The position numbers and the translations under genes were made by a program. Shown in pieces: positions 28,003-36,735 of a DNA stretch of 64,000 bases. Positions within the stretch are counted from its first letter, which is position 1. Each line of letters opens with the position of its first letter. The notes beneath the pieces are model-generated. The model did no database searches and was not told the DNA's origin. It saw only the letters and a list, made by a program, of their open reading frames with translations. The DNA comes from Alphaproteobacteria bacterium RIFCSPHIGHO2_01_FULL_41_14. Its GTDB lineage: Bacteria > Pseudomonadota > Alphaproteobacteria > UBA7879 > UBA5542. The stretch lies in NCBI GenBank assembly GCA_001767855.1, contig MEMF01000002.1, forward strand, positions 681,493-745,492, given 5' to 3'.

Positions 28003-28076
28003 ATAGCTTTTCTTTTGAGGGCGTTGTTTAAAAAAAATAAACATGATATCCTTTTTCTAATAAGAGGAGGTAGGCT

Positions 28077-28913
28077 GTGAGAGTATTTCGTCGTTCTATT
28101 TTTTTATCAACAACACTTGTTGCCTTTTCTTCCTTTGCGGGGATTACTCCCTGGATGGGGGGACCCATCTACAACCCCATGGGCAACCCGGGAGGCTTTC
28201 TAACTGCCCCTGCTAATTCTGGGTATAATACTGTATACAACCAACAAGGCTTACGGTCTGGGTTAAGTCAAGAGGCTAGAAATGTGATTGCAAGATGGAC
28301 CTTAAAGGTCGACAACTCTCGAGAAACCCCCAAAAAGATCACTGATGGAACCCCTCAAATCAATGCAGATCGACGTGTTTTAGACGATGCCCTCAAAACA
28401 CCCGGCGTCACCATGGACGAACTAAACAGCATTGGACAAATCAAAGTATTGTTAAATCTCGCTGAGGTGAGACAGTTAACAAATCAGGCTGCCACAGCCC
28501 AAACCAGTTTCCCTGCCACCTATCGAAACCTTATTGGGGAACAGAAAAGTCAACGATATCCAGATAGAGGGGGCCAATCTAGGACAGAAGACTGGTATAC
28601 CGCCAAAAGAGATAGATTAAGAGTTTTGCTGAACGATCTGCAGGAATTCTTGAATCGCAGCCCTCAGTTTGCCCAAAACCCACCAGACTTGTTAATTGGA
28701 CTTTTGCCCTCCCTCCAAGCGGGAAGTCAAGCCCTAGACCTGTATAACAAATTCTGCAACTGTTTCACGAATGCCAATTTGTCGTATTGTAAAACTCTAG
28801 CCCAGGCAGCCCCATCTAAAGGGGGTCGTGGTTTTAGCAGTGGTTTTAGCGACGATGATAGTGATAACAGAGATGATCGTTTTGATGACAACCAGGGTTT
28901 TGATCCCTTCTGA
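28077..28913 (+). CDS. Exported protein of unknown function with Asp/Arg-rich tail
   Basis: GTG start at 28077, preceded by AGAGGAGG (28063-28070). The 278-residue protein has a signal peptide (FLSTTLVAFSSFAG), a Gly/Pro/Asn-rich segment (TPWMGGPIYNPMGNPGG), a helical middle (about 60-230) and a C-terminal acidic tail with Asp, Arg, Gly and Phe (GFSDDDSDNRDDRFDDNQ). Two Cys pairs occur near CNCFTNANLSYC. No family was recognised. A candidate promoter TTGTTT-17-TATCCT lies at 28024-28052. Confidence 0.65.
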   Translation: MRVFRRSIFLSTTLVAFSSFAGITPWMGGPIYNPMGNPGGFLTAPANSGYNTVYNQQGLRSGLSQEARNVIARWTLKVDNSRETPKKITDGTPQINADRRVLDDALKTPGVTMDELNSIGQIKVLLNLAEVRQLTNQAATAQTSFPATYRNLIGEQKSQRYPDRGGQSRTEDWYTAKRDRLRVLLNDLQEFLNRSPQFAQNPPDLLIGLLPSLQAGSQALDLYNKFCNCFTNANLSYCKTLAQAAPSKGGRGFSSGFSDDDSDNRDDRFDDNQGFDPF

Positions 28914-28921
28914 ACGTTTTC

Positions 28922-28944
28922 CCTATCCCGTCAGACGGGATAGG
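28922..28944 (+). terminator. Strong hairpin, possible terminator
   Basis: CCTATCCCG (28922-28930) pairs perfectly with CGGGATAGG (28936-28944), loop TCAGA, nine bases after the stop of the preceding gene. There is no T-run, so it may be a Rho-assisted end or a dispersed palindrome. Confidence 0.4.
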
Positions 28945-29065
28945 TAGAATGCGTCCCTCATCAAATCACCCCACACATCCTTTCCATAATACTTATTCTT
29001 GTGTCATTGTTAGTGGTGCTCCCTGGGTTATTGAAGCCTTTTGAGATCGCCCCTCTCTGATTCAA

Positions 29066-30262
29066 TTAGCAATACTCCCCTGCCGCGTATCCGGATGACC
29101 AGGCCCATTGAAAATTATATCCACCCAACCATCCAGTAACATCCACTACCTCGCCGATGAAGAATAAATGGGGAATCTTTTTGCTTTCCATGGTTTTAGA
29201 GGATAATTCATCCGTATCCACGCCCCCCACGGTGACTTCTGCCTTCTGGTACCCTTCACTGCCATCGATCATGACCTTAAAGTGGTGAATCTGGTCCGCA
29301 ATGGCGAAGAGCGCCGTATTCTTAAGATCGGTCAAGCTCCACCCATAATCAGGATGCAGCGAGGCCATGGCTTCAATGAACCGATTCGGGAAATAAGTTT
29401 TCAAGAAATTAGCAACGGTTTGCTTACTATTTTTGTGGACCGTAAATTCCGTCCTTAAATTAAGATCAGGCAACAGGTTGATGTAAATTTCTTCTTGAGA
29501 AAATTTCTCCAAATAAGAGGAAATTTGCAAGATGGCTGGCCCGCTAAGGCCCCGATGGGTAAAGAGGATATTTTCTCTAAACTGCACATCGTGATAAGAA
29601 ACCATCACATTTTGAGACACGCCACTCAGTTGGGTAAACATGGGCAGAAGGGAGGGTGTTACTTTGAGCGGTACCAAGGCTGGCTTTGTGGCCAGCACCT
29701 TAAGGCCAAATTGGCGAGCGATTTTGTATCCAAAATCGGTGGCCCCCAAAGGCGGGATGGAGAGCCCTCCTGTGGCAATCACCACCGAGGTGGCCTGTAT
29801 CACCCCGTCTGTGGTTGTCAGGACGAATTGGTCATTTTTTTCTATAGAGGTCACCGAACAATTAAGCCTCACCTTAACCTGCCCTTTTTGGCACTCTGAG
29901 AGCATCATCTCAGTGATCTGCTGGGACGACCCATCACAAAAGAGCTGGCCCAATGTTTTTTCATGATACGCAATGTTATAAGATTCAACGAGCTTGATAA
30001 AATCATGCTGAGTATACCGTGCCAAGGCAGACTTGGGGAAATGTTTGTTGCTGCAAATATAATTTTTCGGGGAGGCCAACAGATTGGTGAAATTACTGCG
30101 CCCACCCCCAGAGATACGGATTTTTTCCCCAATCTTAGCGGTATGCTCAATCAGCACAACCCTCCTGCCCCGCTGCCCTGCCGTTGATGCCGCCATAAGT
30201 CCCGCCGCCCCGCCGCCAATCACAGCCACATCGTAGTATTGTGTGGGAATATCCTTCATCAT
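29066..30262 (-). CDS. HI0933-family FAD flavoprotein (YhiN-like)
   Basis: The protein is an NAD(P)/FAD-dependent oxidoreductase of the HI0933/YhiN family. It shows the dinucleotide-binding AVIGGGAAGLMAA, the family signature KIRISGGGRSNFTN, and the C-terminal VGGVDTDE and DVTGWLGGYNFQWAWSSG that place the isoalloxazine. The physiological substrate is unknown. The frame is open to 30334, but homology begins at YDVAVIGG, so I chose the Met at 30262 (398 residues); neither start has a clear Shine-Dalgarno. Confidence 0.88.
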   Translation of the reverse strand: MMKDIPTQYYDVAVIGGGAAGLMAASTAGQRGRRVVLIEHTAKIGEKIRISGGGRSNFTNLLASPKNYICSNKHFPKSALARYTQHDFIKLVESYNIAYHEKTLGQLFCDGSSQQITEMMLSECQKGQVKVRLNCSVTSIEKNDQFVLTTTDGVIQATSVVIATGGLSIPPLGATDFGYKIARQFGLKVLATKPALVPLKVTPSLLPMFTQLSGVSQNVMVSYHDVQFRENILFTHRGLSGPAILQISSYLEKFSQEEIYINLLPDLNLRTEFTVHKNSKQTVANFLKTYFPNRFIEAMASLHPDYGWSLTDLKNTALFAIADQIHHFKVMIDGSEGYQKAEVTVGGVDTDELSSKTMESKKIPHLFFIGEVVDVTGWLGGYNFQWAWSSGYAAGEYC

Positions 30263-30421
30263 GGAGACTATGTACCACAAAGGGACGTTAGAATAAAGAT
30301 TCTCTTTCATCAGCACCAAAATAGATGCTCTCAAAAAGCATTTGTTTAATCTGAAGAAATGTGAAAAACTAAGTAAAAAGATCTCCCATATTTTTGGAGT
30401 TATAATGAATAAAGAGGCCCC

Positions 30422-31519
30422 GTGAACCGTTACTTTTTTATAAGTCTACTGATGATTTTATTTTCTTCGGACATAAACGCTTCCGTTTCCATGAAACACA
30501 TAGAAGAGGACTTTCTGAGTGGACACTATAAAAGGATCTCAAAATTTCTTATCGATGACCAAGAACAAAGCAATGAGGCATTAAAAAATCAAGAAAGAGC
30601 ACAGATTCTTCTACTCGCTATGGGAGACTTTAGAAAATATTTTAGGGGCACTGTAGAAGAAGAGAATCTCTTTGTTCAAAAAACTTCTGCCACCATAATA
30701 TCGATGTTCGACAGGCAAGATCCTCTAGCCGTCATTATAAAAGCTCTGTGGCATGTTAATGACGTTATATTTGACGATCGAGAAAGTTTTCCATCTACCT
30801 ATCAAACTTTGTTTTCAGAGACTGAAGAATCAAAAAATCCTAAGGTTGCAAAAAAACTTTTGTCTACGTTAGCCAAAACAAATCCACATGCCGCTTATAT
30901 GCTCGCTCAGATATACCTAAGACCTTCTGCTGAACCTGGCTCGCATTCTACAGGCAATGATTATTTAATCATAGCTGCCCGGTTAAATCACTTCGATGCT
31001 CAAGCTCTCTTTAGAAGAACCGGTACTAACTGGAACGACGAAGATCAATTTGGAGACCATTGTGAAGGATGGTGCCTGATCCCAAACTGTAGAGGAACAG
31101 CGGGTCACACAAGGTGCGAGACATTTTCAAGAACGATTCATTCTTGTGTAGGATGCGGGCCTTCTTCTACCAATGAGGGATGGGCTGATTGTAACTGCTG
31201 CCTTTGGGGATATTCAACAGAATTAAATTCCGCACAATGTGCAAAGTATGCAACCCGTGGTTTTTTAAATATACTGAAAACGATGGAACACCCCATTAAA
31301 CTATGCACTGCTTTGTCCTCCATCGTTGGGACCATTTTACAAGCTGGAAATTATCCTGGAGCCTTAGTCATCCAAGGAGTAGCCGCGGGCTGCGCCACTT
31401 TGTCCGCTTTTGTAAAACAAGAAACGAGCCTCCCCCCTAAAAATTCCGAACCACCCCCAGTCATAGATCAACAACCCTCTGCGACTACATCTATAGGTCA
31501 CTTATCAACTATTGTGTAG
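30422..31519 (+). CDS. Exported Cys-rich protein with Sel1-like segment
   Basis: GTG start at 30422 after AAAGAGG; a perfect TATAAT lies at 30401-30406. The 365-residue protein has a signal peptide (FFISLLMILFSSDINA), a helical region with a possible Sel1/TPR-like repeat (AAYMLAQIYLRP ... YLIIAARLNHFDAQ, about 160-200), and a compact Cys-rich module (about 210-275) with at least 11 Cys, including CEGWC, CVGC and CNCC. A hydrophobic stretch (about 290-325) and a Pro-rich tail follow. No family recognised; disulfides or metal binding in an exported setting are inferred. Confidence 0.65.
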   Translation: MNRYFFISLLMILFSSDINASVSMKHIEEDFLSGHYKRISKFLIDDQEQSNEALKNQERAQILLLAMGDFRKYFRGTVEEENLFVQKTSATIISMFDRQDPLAVIIKALWHVNDVIFDDRESFPSTYQTLFSETEESKNPKVAKKLLSTLAKTNPHAAYMLAQIYLRPSAEPGSHSTGNDYLIIAARLNHFDAQALFRRTGTNWNDEDQFGDHCEGWCLIPNCRGTAGHTRCETFSRTIHSCVGCGPSSTNEGWADCNCCLWGYSTELNSAQCAKYATRGFLNILKTMEHPIKLCTALSSIVGTILQAGNYPGALVIQGVAAGCATLSAFVKQETSLPPKNSEPPPVIDQQPSATTSIGHLSTIV

Positions 31520-31593
31520 AACCCTCTTCCTCCCTTTAATTTTACGCGGCAACCTATTTCTTGCCACCATTGAGAGAGAGAGAGAGGAATAAC

Positions 31594-31887
31594 CTAATGG
31601 GTTATTTCTTGCTCATAGACGTCTTTCCGATGGCCTACGCGAACCACGATAATGGTCAAGACATCATCTTTAATCTTAGAAATAATTCTATAGTCTCCAA
31701 CGCGGTAACTCCAAAATTGGTGAAGAGGGCCAGTCAGCTTTTTCCCAAAGATCCTAGGATCATCAGATCCCAGAAGTTTTTCATACAAAAATCTCTGAAT
31801 TCTTTCGTTTTCAGATTTTCCCATTTTATTAATCTCTTTGATAGACGATTCTGTCAAAACAATCGTCCATTGAGCTTTCATAATCAT
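31594..31887 (-). CDS. RelE/ParE-type toxin
   Basis: The 97-residue product has the RelE/ParE fold pattern: WTIVLTESSIKEINKM, a helical middle, FWSYRVGDYRIISKIKDDVLTIIVVRVGHRKDVY at the C terminus, where the YRVGDYRI and VGHRKDVY segments are the RelE signature. RelE proteins cut mRNA in the ribosomal A site, so a ribosome-dependent RNase is the best guess. It directly follows the RHH gene with a 6-base gap, antitoxin first. ATG at 31881 (AGG nine bases before) is an alternative start. Confidence 0.87.
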   Translation of the reverse strand: MIMKAQWTIVLTESSIKEINKMGKSENERIQRFLYEKLLGSDDPRIFGKKLTGPLHQFWSYRVGDYRIISKIKDDVLTIIVVRVGHRKDVYEQEITH

Positions 31888-31893
31888 CCTGGT

Positions 31894-32133
31894 CTAGAGG
31901 TCTTTTAAGTCTTTCCAACCCAGTATACGGCTGGCTTCTTCCAAGGTATAAGTTTTTTCAGTCCCTTTATCAATTCTTTTTTCAATCTCTATAGCAGCGT
32001 AATAATCTGCTTGAGCCTCCAAAAACTCTTCCAGAGCCTGACATACAAAAGACGTCTTCGTGCGTCGAGCCTTCTTGGCGAAGCGGGTCAATCGCTCTTC
32101 AAGATCTTCAGGTATTCTCACAGATAAAGTCAT
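31894..32133 (-). CDS. Ribbon-helix-helix antitoxin
   Basis: The frame is open to 32175, but ATG at 32133 follows GGATGGAGAG at good spacing and begins MTLSVRIPEDLEERLTRFAK, the usual RHH N-terminal strand and helix. The 79-residue product ends in an acidic region (EEASRILGWKDLKDL) suited to wrapping the toxin. RHH antitoxins dimerise and repress their own operon, and two copies of CATACAAA lie just upstream, one beyond its start. Confidence 0.87.
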   Translation of the reverse strand: MTLSVRIPEDLEERLTRFAKKARRTKTSFVCQALEEFLEAQADYYAAIEIEKRIDKGTEKTYTLEEASRILGWKDLKDL

Positions 32134-32165
32134 TTCTCTCCATCCTCTCTTGATAGTATTTACAG

Positions 32166-32199
32166 CATGTGCCATACAAAGAAATACATGTCATACAAA
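32166..32199 (-). promoter_or_regulatory. Tandem operator candidates for the toxin-antitoxin operon
   Basis: CATGTGCCATACAAA (32166-32180) and CATGTCATACAAA (32187-32199) are near-identical direct repeats with their CATACAAA parts 19 bases apart, about two helical turns, 33 to 66 bases before the antitoxin ATG. This arrangement fits cooperative binding of RHH dimers. A -10-like TACTAT lies between them and the gene. Confidence 0.5.
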
Positions 32200-32245
32200 T
32201 ATAGTACGTCTCTTACCTGGATTCAAGAGGGAAACCACAGGTAAC

Positions 32246-33250
32246 TTACTTTTTACCACTGTTGAGAACAGACCGAAAAGCCTCAATATTCCTCAAATGA
32301 TGCTCATGGGTCTCGGCAAAGGCATGCCCTCCCCTGCCCGTCGCCACATAGAAAAGGTGTGAAGTCCACACCGGGTTCACGGCTGCTTCTAAAGAGGATT
32401 TTCCGGGATTGCAAATGGGGGTTGGGGGTAATCCACTGATATAGTACGTATTAAAAGCATTTTTCCTTTTCAGATCACTCAACTTCAAGGGTCGACCCAG
32501 AACACCCGTTTTCGTTATGCCATAAATGGTTGTGGGATCCATTTGTAGTTTGATCCCACGTTTCAAACGATTCATAATGACCCCTGCAATCAAGTGCTTT
32601 TCGTGGGGAATATTGGTTTCCTTCTCAATAATGGACGCCACAATCAAAACATCTTCTGGGGTTTTAAAGTATAAATTGGGCACCCGTTTCTGCCAAGCTT
32701 CCTTGAGGTTTTTTTCCATATTGTTTTGCATGAGACTGATGAAGCTGGAATAGGTTGTCCCCCCTTCTATTTTATAAGTATCCGGATATAACATTCCCTC
32801 AGGGGGTAGTCTAAACTTATCCTTTTCGAGGAAACTGTATTTTTGAATATTTTCCGCAATCCGTAGATTTGTATACCCCTCTGGGATAAATATGCGATAA
32901 TAAATGCCAAAGCCTTTGTAAATCGCATCCGCAATATAGGCCTCTGACATATAGGGTTCAAAAACATACTGGCCCTTTTTCAGCGCGCGATCTTTTTGGG
33001 TATACCTCAAATAAACAGAGAAAAGAAATTTGGAACGAATCAGACCTAAATCATAGAGGTGCTGGCTAATAACGGGAACGGTTTCCCCTTTCCGTACTTT
33101 CAAGATCACCGAATGGGAAAAAGGCCCTGGGGAATGCATAGACCCATAAAGCCCTAACAAACAATAAAGAACGGCGGAAATGCCCCAGAAGGTGGTCTTA
33201 TACCACACATTGTAGGCGTTATGAAAACCGTTTAAAAACGAGTGAGGCAT
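32246..33250 (-). CDS. mltG: Endolytic murein transglycosylase MltG
   Basis: MltG cuts nascent glycan strands and is thought to set their length. The frame is open to 33286, but the ATG at 33250 has GGGGGA upstream and yields 334 residues. It has one N-terminal membrane segment (WGISAVLYCLLGLYG), a LysM-like region, and the YceG domain with GMLYPDTYKI, VASIIEKET (catalytic Glu), IAGVIMNRL, MDPTTIYG and the C-terminal YYISGLPPTPICNPG. It overlaps the fabF 3' end by 32 bases, so it closes the fab operon. Confidence 0.95.
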   Translation of the reverse strand: MPHSFLNGFHNAYNVWYKTTFWGISAVLYCLLGLYGSMHSPGPFSHSVILKVRKGETVPVISQHLYDLGLIRSKFLFSVYLRYTQKDRALKKGQYVFEPYMSEAYIADAIYKGFGIYYRIFIPEGYTNLRIAENIQKYSFLEKDKFRLPPEGMLYPDTYKIEGGTTYSSFISLMQNNMEKNLKEAWQKRVPNLYFKTPEDVLIVASIIEKETNIPHEKHLIAGVIMNRLKRGIKLQMDPTTIYGITKTGVLGRPLKLSDLKRKNAFNTYYISGLPPTPICNPGKSSLEAAVNPVWTSHLFYVATGRGGHAFAETHEHHLRNIEAFRSVLNSGKK

Positions 33251-34493
33251 TTGTCCCCCCAAAGCCAAAAGAATTCGATAACACATAGTTTACCTTTTTT
33301 TCTTTTGCTTTTAAAGGGATCAGATCAACCCCTTCGCAGGCAGGATCTGGGTCGTTTAGATTTAAAGTTGGAGGCAATATGCCCTCTCGCATGGCTAAAA
33401 TGGAGAAAATAGCCTCCACACTACCCGCCGCCCCTAGCAAATGCCCGATAGAGGACTTGGTGGACGACATGGACAGCTTTGGACGATTGCCGAACAAACG
33501 CTGAACGGCTTGCAATTCCATAATATCCCCCACAGGTGTGGACGTCCCATGGGCATTCACATATCCCACCTCTTCTGGTGCAATTTCTGCACGATTTAAG
33601 GCCATCTTCATGGAACGATAGGCCCCATCCCCATCTGGCGCCGTCACATGGTAGGCATCTCCAGAAAGGCCATATCCCACTAATTCAGCATAGATTTTGG
33701 CACCTCTCTTCTGGGCATGCTCTAGGCTCTCGAGAACCACAATGCCAGCCCCCTCGCCCATCACGAATCCATCACGTCCCTTATCCCAAGGACGAGATCC
33801 TTCGGTGGGGCGATCATTATAGGATGATGAAATGGCACGCAAGGCTGCAAACCCCGCCAAACCAATACGACACATACTAGCTTCTGTGCCCCCAGCCACC
33901 ATGACGTCCGCATCCCCATACTGGATAAGACGGGCCGCATCCCCTATGGCATGCGCGCCGGTGGAACAAGCCGTTACAACCGAATGATTAGGACCTTTGA
34001 GGCCATATTTGATGGAAACGTTGCCAGACGTCATGTTAATGAGACACGCCGGGATGAAAAAAGGATTCACACGTCGGGGGCCACGTTCGAACAAAGCCAC
34101 TGAGTTCTGATAGATGCCCTCTAAGCCCCCAATACCACTGCCGATCATAACACCGGTGCGCTCTTTCTCAAGGTCTGTTTGGGGATGCCATCCAGCATCT
34201 TTTAAGGCTTCATCTGCCGCCGCAATTCCAAAAAGGCAATACCGCCCCATTTTGCTTTGATTGCGGGGCTCTACAAAGGCATCAATATTAAGATGCTCTG
34301 TGGAAGGTTGACTTCCCTCACCATCTTGGAAAATGGAGATTTCTCCCCCAATTTGGCACGCAATATCTGACACATCGCACTGCTGGATTTTTCGGATGCC
34401 AGACTCAGCATGAATCAATTTCTTCCAGCTCTGAGAAACGGCTGGGCCCAGCGGGCTCACCATCCCCATTCCTGTAACAACAATACGCTTCAT
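33219..34493 (-). CDS. fabF: 3-oxoacyl-ACP synthase II
   Basis: FabF elongates acyl-ACP by condensation with malonyl-ACP. The 424-residue product has the thiolase-fold catalytic triad: Cys176 in VVTACSTGA, His in NAHGTSTPVGD and His in KSSIGHLLGAAG; GFGGTN near the end is also typical. An insertion of about 25 residues occurs near 45-70, usual in Alphaproteobacteria. It follows acpP by 40 bases. Confidence 0.98.
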   Translation of the reverse strand: MKRIVVTGMGMVSPLGPAVSQSWKKLIHAESGIRKIQQCDVSDIACQIGGEISIFQDGEGSQPSTEHLNIDAFVEPRNQSKMGRYCLFGIAAADEALKDAGWHPQTDLEKERTGVMIGSGIGGLEGIYQNSVALFERGPRRVNPFFIPACLINMTSGNVSIKYGLKGPNHSVVTACSTGAHAIGDAARLIQYGDADVMVAGGTEASMCRIGLAGFAALRAISSSYNDRPTEGSRPWDKGRDGFVMGEGAGIVVLESLEHAQKRGAKIYAELVGYGLSGDAYHVTAPDGDGAYRSMKMALNRAEIAPEEVGYVNAHGTSTPVGDIMELQAVQRLFGNRPKLSMSSTKSSIGHLLGAAGSVEAIFSILAMREGILPPTLNLNDPDPACEGVDLIPLKAKEKKVNYVLSNSFGFGGTNASLVFKRFS

Positions 34494-34532
34494 GATTATT
34501 CTATCATATAAAGGAAATCCAAAGATTTCCTA

Positions 34533-34769
34533 TTATTCCACATGCTTGTCAATATACTCTACAGCGTCTTTAACTGTCTTGATTTTTTCTGCATCTTCTT
34601 GAGGAATTTCACACCCAAATTCATCTTCAAAAAGCATGATAAGCTCTGCAAGATCAATGCTATCTGCGCCGATGTCATCTGTGAAACTTGCATTATCAGT
34701 TACCTTTGAGGCATCAAGTTTAAACTTTTCCATCACAACTTTTTTTACTTTGCTTGCTGTATCAGCCAT
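34533..34769 (-). CDS. acpP: Acyl carrier protein
   Basis: ACP holds the growing acyl chain on 4'-phosphopantetheine. The 78-residue acidic product has the attachment serine in [10 protein letters not shown] (DSI in place of the usual DSL) and the four-helix pattern of the family. The last helix is short. It stands between fabG and fabF. Confidence 0.98.
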   Translation of the reverse strand: MADTASKVKKVVMEKFKLDASKVTDNASFTDDIGADSIDLAELIMLFEDEFGCEIPQEDAEKIKTVKDAVEYIDKHVE

Positions 34770-34884
34770 CGTTTCTATTCCTTCATAAATTACAGATTAC
34801 CAAATGGCTACTCATCATCAAACAGCCACTAGCTAGACATGATGTTCTAGCTATCATAAACAGTTTAATTTGGCTAGTCAAAAA

Positions 34885-35625
34885 TTAAACCATGGCCATA
34901 CCACCATTCACATGGATGGTCTGTCCCGTTACATAACCAGCTTCACGACTTGCGAGATAAACAGCCGCAGCCGCAATATCCTCAGGGGCGCCAATATGCC
35001 CTTGTGGGATAGAGAATGCAATTTTTTCTTTTTGTTCCTCCGTTAGAATATCTGTCATGGGAGATTTAATAAATCCCGGGGCAATGCAGTTAACGGTGAT
35101 ATTTCGCGAGGCCACTTCCTTTGCCAATGACTTAGACATCCCGATTAAACCCGCTTTAGCTGCAGAGTAATTGGTTTGTCCTGGGTTTCCTGTCACCCCC
35201 ACCACGGACGTAATATTGATAATGCGTCCAAATTGGGCTTTTAACATAGACCTCAACACTGCTTGAGTCAGGCGAAAGGGCACCTCAAGATCTACCCGCA
35301 GCACTTCTTGCCAAGCCTCAGGCTTCATCACAAACATAAGACCATCCTTGGTGATTCCCGCATTATTGATGAGGGTATCAATGGCCCCCATTTTTTCCAT
35401 CGTGTCGGGAATCAATTTGCTAACGGAAGCCTCGTCTCCCAAATCGCAGGTAACAATGTGAACGCGTTCGTTCCTCAAGCCGTCTGCGATCTTTTCCAAG
35501 GCGTCTTGTCGACGACCACTTAAAGTGACAGTGGCACCCCGCGCATGAAAAGAGGAGGCAATTGCTTGGCCAATAGCCCCAGAAGCTCCCGTCACTAAAA
35601 TCTTCCTCTCTTTAAAGTCAAACAT
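34885..35625 (-). CDS. fabG: 3-oxoacyl-ACP reductase
   Basis: FabG reduces 3-oxoacyl-ACP with NADPH. The 246-residue SDR shows TGASGAIGQAIA at the cofactor turn, NNAGIT, catalytic Ser in NITSVVG, YSAAKAG (Tyr and Lys), and a C terminus with VTGQTIHVNGGMAMV. Length and order after fabD identify it among SDRs. A gap of 115 bases separates it from acpP. Confidence 0.97.
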   Translation of the reverse strand: MFDFKERKILVTGASGAIGQAIASSFHARGATVTLSGRRQDALEKIADGLRNERVHIVTCDLGDEASVSKLIPDTMEKMGAIDTLINNAGITKDGLMFVMKPEAWQEVLRVDLEVPFRLTQAVLRSMLKAQFGRIINITSVVGVTGNPGQTNYSAAKAGLIGMSKSLAKEVASRNITVNCIAPGFIKSPMTDILTEEQKEKIAFSIPQGHIGAPEDIAAAAVYLASREAGYVTGQTIHVNGGMAMV

Positions 35626-35640
35626 AATACACTCCTAAGC

Positions 35641-36579
35641 TCACGCCTCAAGGGCCATAAATTCTTCCACATCACGGGGGGACTGAATGGACAAACTCCG
35701 CACATCGGGAGAGATCCGTTTTACAAGCCCACTTAAAACTGTCCCGGCCCCCACTTCTACAAACCGCGTCACCCCCAAAGACTGCAACTTTTGTATAGTT
35801 TCTGTCCACCTTACACGCCCCGTGATTTGACGCACTAATAGATTCCGCAGAATGTCCCCGTCTGTCTCGGGGACAACGGTCACATTGGGGAGGATAGGCA
35901 GCGAGGCATTTTCAAAGGGCAGCTTTTCTAGGACGTTTTTCATCCGCTCGGCCGCCATCATCATTAAAGAGCTATGGAACGGTGCACTCACCTTTAAAGG
36001 AATGACTTTTCGAATAGAGAGACTTTCTGCAATGGCCGCCACATGGGATAACGCCACCAACTCTCCACTCAGCACGATCTGGCCTGGGCAGTTATCATTG
36101 GCCACTTCACAGACACCGTACCGAGAAACTTGTTGGGAAATGGTTTCTGCTTGTTCCAACGATGCTCCAATCAGCGCCACCATCCCGCCCTGTCCCACGG
36201 GCACAGCGTGCTGCATAGCTCGACCACGCTCTTTCAAAGCCTTCACTGTATCGGTAAAATTTAGCACCCCCCCGGCACAGAGGGCCGCGTATTCTCCAAG
36301 AGAATGACCAGCCGCATAAGAGAAGGAAGGTGTACCAATCCCCGCCTCATTCAACACACGAAGTGCCGCCATGGAAACAGCCACCAAAGCTGGCTGAGTA
36401 TTCTCGGTTAACATGAGTTGGTCTGCTGGTCCCTCAAAGATAAGGTCGGTGAGATTCTGAGAGAGCGCATCATCAAGCTCTTCAAACACTTGGCGCGCGA
36501 CAGGAAAGGCGTCATATAAATCTCGCCCCATACCCACAACTTGGGATCCCTGGCCTGGAAATAAAAGAGCTTGCTTCAT
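35641..36579 (-). CDS. fabD: Malonyl-CoA:ACP transacylase
   Basis: FabD loads malonyl onto ACP. The 312-residue product has FPGQGSQVVGMG at the start, the catalytic serine in GHSLGEYAAL, and the His in SAPFHSSLM. It is the first gene of the fabD-fabG-acpP-fabF-mltG operon, divergent from rpsF across 156 bases, so its promoter shares that gap. Confidence 0.98.
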   Translation of the reverse strand: MKQALLFPGQGSQVVGMGRDLYDAFPVARQVFEELDDALSQNLTDLIFEGPADQLMLTENTQPALVAVSMAALRVLNEAGIGTPSFSYAAGHSLGEYAALCAGGVLNFTDTVKALKERGRAMQHAVPVGQGGMVALIGASLEQAETISQQVSRYGVCEVANDNCPGQIVLSGELVALSHVAAIAESLSIRKVIPLKVSAPFHSSLMMMAAERMKNVLEKLPFENASLPILPNVTVVPETDGDILRNLLVRQITGRVRWTETIQKLQSLGVTRFVEVGAGTVLSGLVKRISPDVRSLSIQSPRDVEEFMALEA

Positions 36580-36628
36580 TTGTGTGTTTCTATCTAATTT
36601 TTCCCAAAATGAAAAGTGTTTTTATTTC

Positions 36629-36657
36629 TTGCAATTTGATATAAAAGCTCGTATAAG
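36629..36657 (+). promoter_or_regulatory. Promoter of the rpsF operon
   Basis: TTGCAA (36629-36634) and TATAAG (36652-36657) with a 17-base spacer. The expected start near 36664 gives a leader of about 72 bases, which carries the hairpin at 36685-36721. Confidence 0.6.
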
Positions 36658-36684
36658 CTGAGGATTAATCGTAATGTACTTCTT

Positions 36685-36721
36685 GCTGACCCGTAAATTC
36701 GCGCGTTCGGTAATTTTTAGC
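36685..36721 (+). promoter_or_regulatory. S6:S18-binding leader hairpin (rpsF autoregulation)
   Basis: GCTGA (36685-36689) pairs with TTAGC (36717-36721) and AAATT (36695-36699) with AATTT (36712-36716). The 3' strand is continuous while the 5' strand has a five-base bulge CCCGT (36690-36694); the loop is CGCGCGTTCGGT. A paired stem with a CCG-containing bulge in the rpsF leader is the described binding motif of the S6:S18 complex, which lets the complex repress its own operon. It lies 15 bases before the rpsF ATG, with AAGGAG between them. Confidence 0.75.
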
Positions 36722-36735
36722 CATAAGGAGTTTAT

